Of a stretch of 64,000 nucleotides of DNA, positions 25,235 through 34,489 are shown in pieces; positions within the stretch are counted from its first letter, which is position 1, and the number at the start of each line of letters is the position of its first letter. Below the pieces are notes generated by a model. The model was not told where the DNA came from. It searched no databases and saw only the letters and a list, made by a program, of their open reading frames with translations. Position numbers and translations under genes: made by a program. The stretch is from Archangium sp. (GTDB lineage: Bacteria > Myxococcota > Myxococcia > Myxococcales > Myxococcaceae): assembly GCA_030681645.1 (NCBI GenBank), contig JAUXRX010000009.1, positions 62,001 through 126,000 on the forward strand. Reading direction: 5' to 3'.

Positions 25235-26956
25235 ATGCGGGCACTGCTGTTCGCCAGGGACTCCTTCGTGCGCTTGCTGAGCGGGTCTGAAGAGCTGCTC
25301 GAAGACCATCGGCCCCGCTTCGTTCGCGAAGCCCACAGCATCGGGGTGGTGGTGGCCTGCCTGATGGTCGCCGCGTACGTCGCGCTGCACGAGCCCATCT
25401 CCGCCCTGCTGACCACCGCCATCACCTTCAGCGTGATCTCCAATCGCGCGCTGCTCTGGTTGGGGGCTTCGGCCGCCAGCGTGGCGCGCGGGACGCTCGC
25501 CGTCATTCTGCTGGCGTTCGCCGGCTTCTCGGTGGCGGAGAGCCCCTTCGATTCGAGCATGTACCTGTGGTTCGCGCTCGTGCCGTTCGTCGCGACCAGC
25601 ATGCTGGGCAGCAGCGCGGGGTGGCGATGGGGCGTGCTGACGATGTTCGTGATGGTCGCGGCGCGGCTGACTTCAGCCCAGGGCTGGATCGCCCCGACGG
25701 TGCACCACACCACCTCGGTCGTCAGCGAGCTCCGGGCCCTCGCGGTGGGGGTCACCCTGGTGCTGTTCGTCATCCGGTTCGACGCGGATCGCCGCGCCTC
25801 CCTGATCGCCGCGCAGAGCGCCGATCGCCTCAAGAGCCACTTCCTGGCGAACATGTCCCACGAGATCCGCACGCCGATGAACGGCATCCTCGGCATGGCC
25901 CAGGCGCTCCTCCGCGGGCCGATGGAGGCCAGTCAGCGCGAGGCGCTCGAGGTGATCGAGCGGTCCGGCCAAACCCTGGTGTCGCTGCTCAACGACCTCC
26001 TCGACATCTCCAAGATCGAGGCCGGCAAGTTCGCCAGCGAGCTGCGCGACTTCGACCCGGCGCGCGCCGTGCGCGACGTGGGCGTGCTCTTCGAGGCGCT
26101 CGCCAGGGAGCGCGGCGTCGCCTTCGAGGTCCGTCTCCCCGAGGGCCTCCCCGCGCTGGTGCGCGGCGACGAGCATCGCCTGCAGCAGGTGCTGCGCAAC
26201 CTCGTCAGCAACGCGGTGAAGTTCACGGAGCAGGGCTCGGTGTGGCTGGAGGTCGCGCAGCGGCCGGGCCTGCTCCGCTTCGACGTGGTCGACACCGGGA
26301 AGGGAATGGCACCCGACGTCACGGGCCGCCTGTTCCACAGCTTCGAGCAGGGCGACCCCAGCATCTCGCGCCGCTTCGGCGGCACGGGACTCGGGCTGGC
26401 GCTGAGCCAGCGGCTGGTGGGGTTCATGGGGGGCACGCTCGCGGTTCAGAGCGTCGAAGGGCAAGGCTCCCGGTTCTCGTTCGAGGTGCCCCTCCCCAGC
26501 GTAGAGGCCAGGGTCCCGCCCAGCCAGGTCGGGAGCGGGCCCCCGGTGGCGCAGGCGGCTGTCGACGGCGCGCGGGTGTTGGTGGTGGACGACAACGACA
26601 TCAACCGCATGGTCGCCGCGGCGCTCGTGCGCAAGGCGGGGTTCCCGGTGGAGTGCGTGGGGGGTGGGCAGGAGGCCATCGCGGCGGTGTCGCGCGAGCG
26701 CTTCGTGCTCGTCCTGATGGACTTCCACATGCCCGACGTCGACGGGCTGGCCGCGACCCGCGCCATCCGCGCCATGGAGGGCCCCGCCGGCCGCACCCGC
26801 ATCGTCGCGCTGACGGCCTCCGCGATGCCAGAGGAGCTGATCGCCTGCCGCGAGGCGGGCATGGACGACACGCTGGTCAAGCCGCTCCTGTTCGAGCAAC
26901 TCGTCGAGGTGCTCGAGTCCGCGCGCCGCGCCGCGCGCCAGCCGCCTGCAGCCTGA
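25235..26956 (+). CDS. membrane hybrid sensor histidine kinase/response regulator
   Basis: A 573-residue kinase. The N-terminal 160 residues hold five or so membrane spans (VVVACLMVAAYVAL, ALLTTAITFSVISNRALLWL, VILLAFAGFSVA and others) without a large periplasmic domain. The H box is HFLANMSHEIRTPMNGILGM (His near residue 210). The ATPase domain has LRNLVSNAVKFTEQG, VDTGKGMAPDV and GTGLGLAL. A C-terminal receiver spans about 445-560 (VLVVDDNDINRM, LMDFHMPDVDG, TASAMPEE, LVKPL). It probably senses a membrane-related cue. The 203 bp upstream hold no visible gene. Confidence 0.93.
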   Translation: MRALLFARDSFVRLLSGSEELLEDHRPRFVREAHSIGVVVACLMVAAYVALHEPISALLTTAITFSVISNRALLWLGASAASVARGTLAVILLAFAGFSVAESPFDSSMYLWFALVPFVATSMLGSSAGWRWGVLTMFVMVAARLTSAQGWIAPTVHHTTSVVSELRALAVGVTLVLFVIRFDADRRASLIAAQSADRLKSHFLANMSHEIRTPMNGILGMAQALLRGPMEASQREALEVIERSGQTLVSLLNDLLDISKIEAGKFASELRDFDPARAVRDVGVLFEALARERGVAFEVRLPEGLPALVRGDEHRLQQVLRNLVSNAVKFTEQGSVWLEVAQRPGLLRFDVVDTGKGMAPDVTGRLFHSFEQGDPSISRRFGGTGLGLALSQRLVGFMGGTLAVQSVEGQGSRFSFEVPLPSVEARVPPSQVGSGPPVAQAAVDGARVLVVDDNDINRMVAAALVRKAGFPVECVGGGQEAIAAVSRERFVLVLMDFHMPDVDGLAATRAIRAMEGPAGRTRIVALTASAMPEELIACREAGMDDTLVKPLLFEQLVEVLESARRAARQPPAA

Positions 26957-27047
26957 GTTCAGCTCGCACCGGCAGCCACCCACGGCGCCCTCGCCCGGGA
27001 TGTTCGGCGCCCGGGTGCCGCCGGCTCAGACCCGCTACGGTTCGTTC

Positions 27048-27614
27048 ATGACGTTCGGAGCCATCCTCATGCTCGCGGTCGGCCTCTCGATGGACGCAGC
27101 CGCGGTGTCCGCAGCGCGCGGGCTGGCCACGCCGAAGCTCCTCCCGAAACACGTGTTCATCGTCGCCGGCTTCTTCGGTGGCTTCCAGGCGCTGATGCCG
27201 TTGATCGGCTGGGCGGTGGGCAGCCAGGTCGGCCCGCTGGTGCAGGCGTGGGACCACTGGATCGCCTTCGTCCTGCTCTCGGCGATCGGCGGCAAGATGC
27301 TCTGGGAAGCGCGCGGCGAGGCTGAAGCCGAGGCGCCGAAGGCCAACCTCTACGGCTTCAAGGTGATGCTCGTGCTCGCCATCGCCACCAGCATCGACGC
27401 GCTGGCGGTGGGCGTGACGCTGCCGATGCTGAACGCGCCGCTGCTGCTCTCGCTCGTCACCATCGGGGTGACTACTGCGGTGCTCAGTGCGCTCGGGTTG
27501 TTCGCCGGGCGAAAGTTCGGCGCGGTGCTGGGCAAGCGGCTCGACGTGGCCGGAGGCCTGGTCCTCATCGGCCTGGGGATCAAGATCCTCGCGGAGCACC
27601 TTCTCGCGGGCTGA
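27048..27614 (+). CDS. mntP: MntP-type manganese efflux pump
   Basis: A 188-residue, six-span protein made of two homologous halves. The conserved acidic membrane motifs are VGLSMDAAAVSAARG in the first half and IATSIDALAVGVTLP in the second. The second Asp motif and the GxxMLW loop (IGGKMLWEARGE) match MntP. The family exports Mn2+ to prevent Mn toxicity. The ATG at 27048 opens straight onto TM1. I looked for a Mn riboswitch in the 91-bp leader and did not find its core. Confidence 0.92.
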   Translation: MTFGAILMLAVGLSMDAAAVSAARGLATPKLLPKHVFIVAGFFGGFQALMPLIGWAVGSQVGPLVQAWDHWIAFVLLSAIGGKMLWEARGEAEAEAPKANLYGFKVMLVLAIATSIDALAVGVTLPMLNAPLLLSLVTIGVTTAVLSALGLFAGRKFGAVLGKRLDVAGGLVLIGLGIKILAEHLLAG

Positions 27615-27634
27615 CGGGCTGCTTCGGCGATTGG

Positions 27635-27689
27635 CCCCTCACCCCAACCCCCCCAACCCTCTCCCCGCTGCTGCGCAGGGAGAGGGAGG
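27635..27689. repeat. family A repeat, copy 3 (expanded)
   Basis: CCCCTCACCCCAACCCCCCC followed by CCTCTCCCCGCTGCTGCGCAG and GGAGAGGGAGG. Extra C residues lengthen the left arm. It lies exactly between the convergent mntP and Met-rich lipoprotein genes, ending 1 nt before the latter's stop. Confidence 0.85.
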
Positions 27690-28094
27690 CTAGGGCTCGC
27701 AGCGGCCGCCCATGCCCATCATCGACCTGGTGCAGGTCTGCTGCCGGCCCAGCCAGTCCTTCATGAGCTGGCAGTGATGCACCGCCTCGGCGCGGTTCGC
27801 GGCGGCGTCTCCGGCGCAGGCGGCGCCGGCGTGACGGTCGAGCTCGCTCTGCATCGAGCCACACATCGAGCGCATCCCCATCGGTCCGCTCATGCCCGTC
27901 ATCTGGCCGAGCCGGGGCCGCGCCAGCTCGTCGTAGCGCCGGTGCTCGTCGACGCAGTCTGCCGTCGTCTGCGATTCGTCCTGGTGCTGCGTCACGGCCA
28001 CCTCCAGCGCGGAGACCTGCTGTTGGTAGGCGGCGGCGTCCGGGCCGCAGGCGGTGAGGACGAAGGGAATGACCGCGATCAGGAGTCTGCTCAT
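27690..28094 (-). CDS. Met/His/Cys-rich lipoprotein, last gene of the copper operon
   Basis: A 134-residue lipoprotein with signal MSRLLIAVIPFVLTAC (Cys16). The mature part has TGMSGPMGMRSMCGSMQSEL, VHHCQLMKDWLGRQQTC and MMGMGGRCEP: Met, His and Cys clusters suited to Cu(I) or Ag(I). It overlaps the cusA stop by ATGA. By position it could be a periplasmic metallochaperone comparable in role to CusF, though the sequence is not CusF-like. The function is inferred from residue content and operon. Confidence 0.75.
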   Translation of the reverse strand: MSRLLIAVIPFVLTACGPDAAAYQQQVSALEVAVTQHQDESQTTADCVDEHRRYDELARPRLGQMTGMSGPMGMRSMCGSMQSELDRHAGAACAGDAAANRAEAVHHCQLMKDWLGRQQTCTRSMMGMGGRCEP

Positions 28095-31000
28095 GGGGTG
28101 GCCTCGGCCGGGTTCGAGCCCGGCTCGCTGGGAAGGATTTCTTCGGCGCCCGCCACCGACGGCGTTTTCCACAACAGGTAGACCGCTGGGTACACCAACA
28201 GCTCCAGCAGGAAGCTGGTGGCGAGCCCGCCCACCATCGGCGCGGCGATGCGCTTCATCAGATCCGCTCCCGTCCCGGTCGACCACATGATGGGCAACAG
28301 CCCCAGCATCGCCGCCAGCACCGTCATCGCCTTGGGGCGCACGCGCTTCACCGCGCCGTGAACGATCGCCTCGACCAGCTCCGCCCGGTTCCTGAGCGCG
28401 CCGCGCTTCTTCGCGTCTTCCAGCGAGAGATCGAGGAAGAGCAGCATGAACACGCCGGTCTCCGCGTCGAGGCCCATCAGCGCGATCAGCCCCACCCACA
28501 CCGCGATCGACATGTTGTACCCGAGCACCGTCAGCAGCAGCAGCGCGCCCACCGCCGAGAACGGCACCGCCAGCATCACCAGCCCCGCTTTGAAGGCCGA
28601 CTTCGTATTCAGGTAGAGCAACCCGAAGATGAGCACCAGCGTGAGCGGGAGGATCAGCTCGAGCCGCTCGCGCACCCGCAGCATGTTCTCGAACTGGCCG
28701 CTCCAGCCCAGCGAATAGCCCTGCGGCACCGTCACCCCGCTCGCCACCGCGGCCTTCGCCGCCGCCACGTAGCTGCCGATGTCGATCTTCGAGGTGTCGA
28801 AGTCGACGTACACGTAGCCAGCCAGCAGCCCGTTCTCGTCGCGGATCATCGATGGCCCGGTGGTCAGCTTGATGTCGGCGATCGCCTCGAACGGAATCTG
28901 CCCCTTGCCGTCCGGCAGCGGCACCAGCACCCGCTTGAGCGCGGGCAGATCGTCGCGGAAGTCGCGCGCGTAGCGAACGCTGATGCCGTAGCGCGCCCGC
29001 CCCTCCACCGAGACGCTCTGCACGTCGCCGCCGACCGCGGTCATCACCATCATGTTCGCGTCGTCCACCGAGAGGCCGTAGCGCGCCAGCTGATCGCGCT
29101 TGAGCTCGAAGTCGAGGAAGTAGCCGCCGGCCACGCGCTCGGCGAACGCGCTGCGGGTGCCGGGCACCTTCGCCACCGCCGCCTCGGTCTGCAGCGCGAT
29201 CGCCTCGATCGTCTCCAGGTTCTCCCCGAGGATCTTGATCCCCACCGGCGTGCGGATGCCCGTCGACAACATGTCGAGCCGCCCCTTGATGGGCATGGTC
29301 CACGCGTTCGACATGCCGGGGATCTGCAGCGCGTGGTTCATCTCCTCCTCGAGCTCGGCCTCGGTGATGCGATCTCTCCAGAAGGGCCGCAGCGGGCGCT
29401 TGAGCCACTCCGGCGCCCAGCCCGAGTACCAGCGGGGCTTCTCGCGCCACTGCGCCTCGGGCTTGAGGATGACCGTCGTCTCCATCATCGTGAACGGCGC
29501 GGGGTCGGTCGAGGTGTTGGCCCGGCCCGCCTTGCCGAACACGCGCGCGACCTCGGGGAAGCCCCGGAGGATCTTGTCCTGCGTCTGCAGCACCTGCTGC
29601 GCCTCGGCCACCGACATGCCCGGTGCGACCGAGGACGGCATGAAGAGCAGGGTGCCCTCGCGCAGCGGCGGCATGAACTCCGAGCCCAGGCCCAGGTAGA
29701 GCGGCACGCTGGTGGCCACCAGCAGCACCGCCGCCGCGATCACCGCGCGGGGGTGACGGAGCACGAAGCGGCACGGGCCTTCGTAGAGCCGGTGCAGGAC
29801 GCGGCTGATCGGGTGCTTCTCCTCGGCGCGGTACTGGCCCACCACCAGCATCGAGGCGAGCTTCGCCAGCCACCTCGGCTTGAACGTGTACGGGTCGACC
29901 CGCGCGAACAGCATGCGAATGGCGGGGTCGAGCGTGATGGCGAGGAACGCGGCGATGCCCATCGCCAGCGTCTTCGAGATGGCCAGCGGCCTGAAGAGCC
30001 GGCCTTCCTGGTCGACCAGGGTGAACACCGGCAGGAACGCCACGGCGATGACCAGCAGCGAGAAGAAGACGCCCGGCCCCACCTCCATCAGCGCCTCGAG
30101 CCGCACCTGGTGGAAGTCGCCCTTCCGCCCGTCCGCCATCCAGTGATGGATGCGGTTGTACGCGTTCTCCACCTCGATGATGGCGCCGTCGACCAGCACG
30201 CCGACCGAGATGGCGATGCCCGCCAGCGACATCACGTTCGCGTTGAGGCCCATCAGCTTCATCGGAATGAACGCCAGCGCCACCGACACGGGGATGGTGA
30301 TGATGGGCACGATCGACGAGGGGAAGTGCCAGAGGAAGACCAGGATGATCAACGAGACGATCAGGATCTCCTCGATCAACTTGTCGGTGACGGTGTCGAT
30401 CGCCGCGAGGATGAGCTCGCTGCGGTCGTACGTGGTGATCACCTCCACGCCCTCGGGCAGCGCGACCTCGCCCAGCTTCTGCTTCACCCGGTTGATCACG
30501 TTGAGCGCGTTCTCGCCCTCGCGCATCACCACGATGCCGCCCACCACGTCGCCTTCGCCGTCGAGATCCGCGATGCCGCGGCGCAGCTCGGGGCCCAGCG
30601 CCACGGTGGCCACGTCCTTCACCATCACCGGGGTGCCGCCCTCGGACTTGAGCACCAGCTGCTCGAGGTCTTCGATGCGCTTCACGTAGCCGCGGCCGCG
30701 CACCATGTACTCGCGCCCGGAGAACTCCACGAGCCGCCCGCCCACGTCGTTGTTCCCGGCGCGCACCGCGTCGATCACCTTCTGCAGGGGCAGCTCGAAG
30801 CCCGCCAGCTTCGTGGGGTCGACGTTCACCTGGTACTGGCGCACCTGGCCGCCCACCGTCGCCACCTCGGCCACGCCGGGCACGCTCTGCAGCGAGTAGC
30901 GCAGGAACCAGTCCTGGTAGCTGCGCAGCTCGTCAGACGAGTGTTTGCCGGTGCGGTCGACCAGCGCGTACTGGAACACCCAGCCCACGCTGCTCGCGTC

Positions 31001-31390
31001 GGGCCCCAGCTCGGTGCGCACCCCGGCGGGCAGCTGCGAGGTGATCTTCGAGAGGTACTCCAGCACCCGAGAGCGCGCCCAGTAGGGGTCGGTGCCGTCT
31101 TCGAAGATGACGTAGACGAACGAGTAGCCGAAGTCGGAGAAGCCCCGAATCGCCTTCACCCGCGGCGCGCCGAGCAGCGAGGTGATGATGGGGTAGGTGA
31201 CCTGGTCTTCCAGGAGATCGGGGCTGCGGTCCCACCGCGAGTAGACGATCACCTGCGTGTCCGAGAGCTCGGGCAGCGCGTCGAGCGGAATGGTCCGCAT
31301 CGAGTACACGCTGTACGCCAGCGCCACGATGGCCGCGGCGATCACGAGGTACCGGTTCTCGGCGGAGAACCGGATGATCGCCTTGATCAT
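28091..31390 (-). CDS. cusA: CusA-type heavy-metal RND efflux pump
   Basis: A 1099-residue inner-membrane RND transporter with 12 spans and two large periplasmic loops. The HME-RND proton-relay Asp lies in VGVLVDGAIIEVENAYNRIH. The three Met positions that bind Cu/Ag in CusA appear conserved: LLFMPSSVAPGMS, FTMMETTVILKP and RLDMLSTGIRTPVGIK. This points to monovalent copper/silver rather than Zn/Co. It is slightly longer than E. coli CusA (1047), with an extra WYSGWAPEWLKRPLRPFWRD loop. Overlaps cusB (ATGA) upstream and the Met-rich lipoprotein downstream. Confidence 0.95.
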   Translation of the reverse strand: MIKAIIRFSAENRYLVIAAAIVALAYSVYSMRTIPLDALPELSDTQVIVYSRWDRSPDLLEDQVTYPIITSLLGAPRVKAIRGFSDFGYSFVYVIFEDGTDPYWARSRVLEYLSKITSQLPAGVRTELGPDASSVGWVFQYALVDRTGKHSSDELRSYQDWFLRYSLQSVPGVAEVATVGGQVRQYQVNVDPTKLAGFELPLQKVIDAVRAGNNDVGGRLVEFSGREYMVRGRGYVKRIEDLEQLVLKSEGGTPVMVKDVATVALGPELRRGIADLDGEGDVVGGIVVMREGENALNVINRVKQKLGEVALPEGVEVITTYDRSELILAAIDTVTDKLIEEILIVSLIILVFLWHFPSSIVPIITIPVSVALAFIPMKLMGLNANVMSLAGIAISVGVLVDGAIIEVENAYNRIHHWMADGRKGDFHQVRLEALMEVGPGVFFSLLVIAVAFLPVFTLVDQEGRLFRPLAISKTLAMGIAAFLAITLDPAIRMLFARVDPYTFKPRWLAKLASMLVVGQYRAEEKHPISRVLHRLYEGPCRFVLRHPRAVIAAAVLLVATSVPLYLGLGSEFMPPLREGTLLFMPSSVAPGMSVAEAQQVLQTQDKILRGFPEVARVFGKAGRANTSTDPAPFTMMETTVILKPEAQWREKPRWYSGWAPEWLKRPLRPFWRDRITEAELEEEMNHALQIPGMSNAWTMPIKGRLDMLSTGIRTPVGIKILGENLETIEAIALQTEAAVAKVPGTRSAFAERVAGGYFLDFELKRDQLARYGLSVDDANMMVMTAVGGDVQSVSVEGRARYGISVRYARDFRDDLPALKRVLVPLPDGKGQIPFEAIADIKLTTGPSMIRDENGLLAGYVYVDFDTSKIDIGSYVAAAKAAVASGVTVPQGYSLGWSGQFENMLRVRERLELILPLTLVLIFGLLYLNTKSAFKAGLVMLAVPFSAVGALLLLTVLGYNMSIAVWVGLIALMGLDAETGVFMLLFLDLSLEDAKKRGALRNRAELVEAIVHGAVKRVRPKAMTVLAAMLGLLPIMWSTGTGADLMKRIAAPMVGGLATSFLLELLVYPAVYLLWKTPSVAGAEEILPSEPGSNPAEATP

Positions 31391-32694
31391 CGGTGCGCCT
31401 CATGAGCGCCGGGAGCCGACGCGTCCTTCCCTCCGATGCGCGCGAGCGAGGCGCGCAGCCGCGACTCGGAGTCGACGAGGAAGTTCGCGCGGGTGATCAC
31501 CGCTTCACCTTCGGTGAGGCCTGAGATGACCTCGGTGAAGTCGCGCCCGGTCTCCCCCGTCTCGATGCGTCGCGGCTCGAAGCGGCCTTCACCGCGCGCC
31601 ACGAAGACCACCTGCTGCGTGCCGCTCTGCACCACCGCGTCGCTGGGCAGCCGCAGCGTCTCCCGGCCCGCGCGCGCGAGCGTCACGTCGCCGTACATCT
31701 CGGGGCGCAGCTCGCCCTGGGGGTTGGTGAAGGCGAGCCGCACCTTCGCGGTGCGCGACTTCGGGTCGAGCACCGGGTCGATGAAGAGCACCTTGCCCTG
31801 CCAGGTGCGCCCCGGCCACGCGTCGAGGTGCAGCGCGGCGGTCATGCCCGGCGCCACGAAGCGCAGCTCGGTCTCGTAGATGTCGGCCAGCACCCAGACC
31901 GTGGACAGGTCGACCACCTCGAAGGGCATCGCGCCCATCTCGACGCGCGAGCCTTCGACGATCTCCTTCTTCGTCACCACCCCCGCGACGCTGGAGAAGA
32001 AGGTGACCACGCTCGAGGCCGTCTTCTCGCGGTCGAGGCGCTCGAGCTCGCCGTGCGGCACGCCCCAGAGCTCGAGCTTCTTCCGGGCCGAGGCGAGCAT
32101 GCGGCCGCCGTCGCCTTCGACCTTCGCCGCCAGCAGGTACTCGTGCTCGGCGTTGAGCAGCTCGGGGCTGTAGAGCGAATACAGCGGCTGGCCCTTGCGC
32201 ACTTCCTTGCCCACGTAGTCGACGAAGAGCTTCTCCACGAAGCCGGCCACCTTCACGTTCACGCGCCGCACGCGGGTCTCGTCGAACGAGACGCGCGCCA
32301 CCGTGCGCAGGCTGCCGCCCACCACGCCGCGATCGACGTTGGCGGTGCGCAGGCCGATGAGCTGCTGCCGGGTGGGGTCGATGTCCACCAGGCCCAGGCC
32401 GTCGACCTCCGAGGTGGCCGCCGCAGGGTCGGGCGCCTTCGTTTCCTCGGCCCCTCGACTCCGCTCGGGGGGAACGGCTGCCTTCACCAGCTTCATGCCG
32501 CAGATGGGGCAGGTGCCGGGCCCGTCCTTCACCACGGCGGGGTGCATCGGGCACACGTACGTCTCCACCGGCGCCTGCGCGTGCGCGTGCGGGTCAGCCC
32601 CGCCGTTGGCGACGAGCAGGCCCGCGGTGGTTCCGCCGGCCAGCAGCGCGACGGCGAGGAAGGTGAGGCGGGTGCGGCTGAGCGTGACGGCCAT
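31387..32694 (-). CDS. cusB: CusB-type periplasmic adaptor with heavy-metal-binding domain
   Basis: A 435-residue membrane-fusion protein. An N-terminal anchor (FLAVALLAGGTTAGLLVA) precedes an HMBD metal ribbon, YVCPMHPAVVKDGPGTCPICGMKL (key CPMHP and CPICGM). Barrel-sandwich and beta-barrel domains follow (GFVEKLFVDYVGKEVRKGQ; VVDLSTVWVLADIYE). The start is at 32694, 2 bp after the cusC stop. Between the HMBD and the barrel, residues VPPERSRGAEE are encoded by a family B repeat (32451-32476) inserted in frame in a flexible linker. The HMBD and operon identify a Cu/Ag system. Confidence 0.93.
   Translation of the reverse strand: MAVTLSRTRLTFLAVALLAGGTTAGLLVANGGADPHAHAQAPVETYVCPMHPAVVKDGPGTCPICGMKLVKAAVPPERSRGAEETKAPDPAAATSEVDGLGLVDIDPTRQQLIGLRTANVDRGVVGGSLRTVARVSFDETRVRRVNVKVAGFVEKLFVDYVGKEVRKGQPLYSLYSPELLNAEHEYLLAAKVEGDGGRMLASARKKLELWGVPHGELERLDREKTASSVVTFFSSVAGVVTKKEIVEGSRVEMGAMPFEVVDLSTVWVLADIYETELRFVAPGMTAALHLDAWPGRTWQGKVLFIDPVLDPKSRTAKVRLAFTNPQGELRPEMYGDVTLARAGRETLRLPSDAVVQSGTQQVVFVARGEGRFEPRRIETGETGRDFTEVISGLTEGEAVITRANFLVDSESRLRASLARIGGKDASAPGAHEAHR
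32451..32476. repeat. family B repeat inside cusB
   Basis: CCCCTCGACTCCGCTCGGGG followed by GGAACG. The same unit occurs outside genes at 60037-60062, inverted at 50272-50297 and as a divergent pair at 41440-41503. Here it lies within the cusB linker and keeps the frame. Confidence 0.8.
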
Positions 32695-32696
32695 GG

Positions 32697-33977
32697 CTAC
32701 ATCCCCGTCGGGGCAGAGGAGGTGGAAGGAGAGGAGAGGGCGGCGCGCGCGGTGGCGACCTCCTCGGGCGAGAGCTCGTCTTGCGCGATGGCGAGGCGCC
32801 ACGCGTCGCCGAGCACCTGCAGCGACGCTTCCACCTCGGCGATGGAGACGCTGGTCGCGCCGAGCACGTCGGCGAAGGTGGCGCGGCCGATGGCGTACTG
32901 CGCGACCGTGCTCTCCGCCGCGGTCTCGGCCTGGGTGAGCAGCCCGCCCGCGTAGCTCTGCCACACCGCGCTCAAGGCCTTGAGCGACTCGGCGCGTTGG
33001 TGGGCGCGCAGCGTGAGCAGCTGTTCCACCGCCTCCACGCCCTGCGTCGCCGCGTCACGCTGCGCGTCGGCTTCCGCGAGCGCCCTCGACTGCCGCGCGC
33101 CCGCGAAGACGGGGAGCGGCACGCCGAGGGTGAGGGTCCACATCGGGTCGAGCCGGCCGCGCACCATCACGCCGGCCGACACGGAGAGATCCGGAAAGTA
33201 CGAGCGGCGCGCGAGCGCGGCCGAGGCCTGGGCGCGGGAGATGCCGGCGCGCGCGGCGAGCAGCTCGGGGCTGTGCTCGCGGGCGAGGGTGAGCGCCTGC
33301 TCGAAGCTCAGCAGCGCGGGCAGGGTGCTCGGGGACGCCGAAGTCTGAATGGCCGTGTCCAGCGGGCGGTGACGGAGGCGGTTGAGCGCCTGCACCTGCA
33401 GCTGCTCCTCGGCCTGGAGCTGGAAGCGGCGCTGCGAGACGCGGCCCAGCTCGACCTGCGCCCGCAGCACCTCGGCCTGCGAGCCCGCGCCCGACTCGGA
33501 GCGCACGCGCGCGACCTCGACCAGGCGGGTGTTGAGGGTGATGAGCTTCTCCAGCAGCGCGCGCCGGTCCCGGACCAGCTGCAGCGCGAGGTAGCCGCGG
33601 CGGACCTCGGCGATGGTCGAGAGGCGCACCCGCTCGGCGACCAGCTCGCTGAGCTTCACCTCGCTCTGCGCCACCTCGGCGCGAAGCCCGGTCTTCCCGG
33701 GGAAGGGGAAGGTCTGCGAGGCCATGAACGAGACCCAGCTCATCTCCATCACGCCCACGTTCCACTTGTTGAAGCTGTCGTTCTGGACCCCCACCTCGAG
33801 CATCGGCTCGGCCCAGGCCTCGGCTTGCGGCACCCGCTCCTTCGCGGCGCGGAGCTCTGCGGCGGCCCGGGCCAGCTCGGGCCTCGCCTCCAGCGCCTGC
33901 TGCACCAGCTCTGGCAGCTCTTCCGCAGCTGCCCAGGTCGCCGTGCAAACCAGCGCTATTGCTGCACTTCGCCACAT
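32697..33977 (-). CDS. cusC: CusC-like TolC-family outer-membrane channel
   Basis: A 426-residue TolC-family protein with signal peptide MWRSAAIALVCTATWAAA. Long amphipathic helices carry two OEP repeats: LVQQALEARPELARAAAELRAAKE and FEQALTLAREHSPELLAARAG. The aromatic/Met-rich strand KWNVGVMEMSWVSFMASQTFPFPGK lies in the first half. It lacks an obvious lipobox, unlike E. coli CusC. First of the cusC-cusB-cusA genes; the YHS-HMBD gene ends 38 bp upstream. Confidence 0.9.
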   Translation of the reverse strand: MWRSAAIALVCTATWAAAEELPELVQQALEARPELARAAAELRAAKERVPQAEAWAEPMLEVGVQNDSFNKWNVGVMEMSWVSFMASQTFPFPGKTGLRAEVAQSEVKLSELVAERVRLSTIAEVRRGYLALQLVRDRRALLEKLITLNTRLVEVARVRSESGAGSQAEVLRAQVELGRVSQRRFQLQAEEQLQVQALNRLRHRPLDTAIQTSASPSTLPALLSFEQALTLAREHSPELLAARAGISRAQASAALARRSYFPDLSVSAGVMVRGRLDPMWTLTLGVPLPVFAGARQSRALAEADAQRDAATQGVEAVEQLLTLRAHQRAESLKALSAVWQSYAGGLLTQAETAAESTVAQYAIGRATFADVLGATSVSIAEVEASLQVLGDAWRLAIAQDELSPEEVATARAALSSPSTSSAPTGM

Positions 33978-34015
33978 GCTCCTGTAGGCGCGCCGAAGGC
34001 CTGGCGTGACACCGG

Positions 34016-34306
34016 TCAGGTCGGCAGGGAAGGGAGGGCTTGCCGCGGCTCCAGGGCGAGGCTGCAGATGGGGCAGCTCGGCGCGGAGCGCACGATGCCG
34101 GGGTGCATCAGGCAGGTGTACGTCTGCCGGCCTTCGGGCGGCGTGGGCGGTGGCGCCCAGGCGAGGACGCGCGCGGGGTCATTCAGGAAGAGGTCGCGGC
34201 ACCGGGAACTGCAGAAGCTGTAGACGATTCCGGCGTGCTCCGCCTGCACGCGCCGGGTCGAGGCAGGGTCGATGTTCATTCCGCACACCGGGTCTGTTGC
34301 ATCCAT
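34016..34306 (-). CDS. YHS plus heavy-metal-binding-domain protein
   Basis: A 96-residue cytoplasmic protein with two metal modules. The N-terminal YHS domain is DPVCGMNID...YSFCSSRCRDLFLNDP, and the C-terminal HMBD-like ribbon is YTCLMHPGIVRSAPSCPICSLAL. In the ribbon the usual CPMHP/CPICGM are altered to CLMHP and CPICSL, losing a Pro and a Met. The ATG at 34306 is selected because the YHS motif starts six residues later. As leader gene of the copper operon it may act as a chaperone or sensor. The 183 bp upstream show no promoter I can name. Confidence 0.82.
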   Translation of the reverse strand: MDATDPVCGMNIDPASTRRVQAEHAGIVYSFCSSRCRDLFLNDPARVLAWAPPPTPPEGRQTYTCLMHPGIVRSAPSCPICSLALEPRQALPSLPT

Positions 34307-34489
34307 GAGCGCCTCCGCTGCTGGGTAGGACCCCCTCAGTCGCAAGCGACATGCCGCACTGCGAGTCTCGCTGGTTGCCTCCGGAGCCGCGGGCGATCCG
34401 TTCGAATTGATGGAATCACAGCCGGGAACTCCCCAATCCGGCGAGTCGCCTCGGCGTCAGGCCGGAGTCGAGCAATTCCGCAGGCACAG

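Noticed and set aside
26957-27047. Possible yybP-ykoY manganese riboswitch before mntP
   Set aside because: The 91-bp leader has no GGGGAGUAG-like core or the paired loops; only a vague CCGCTACGG similarity.
28358-31405. A 1015-codon open frame on the plus strand across cusA
   Set aside because: It is antisense to cusA, rich in His/Arg/Asp from complementary third positions, and shows no domain. The cusA frame has all expected motifs.
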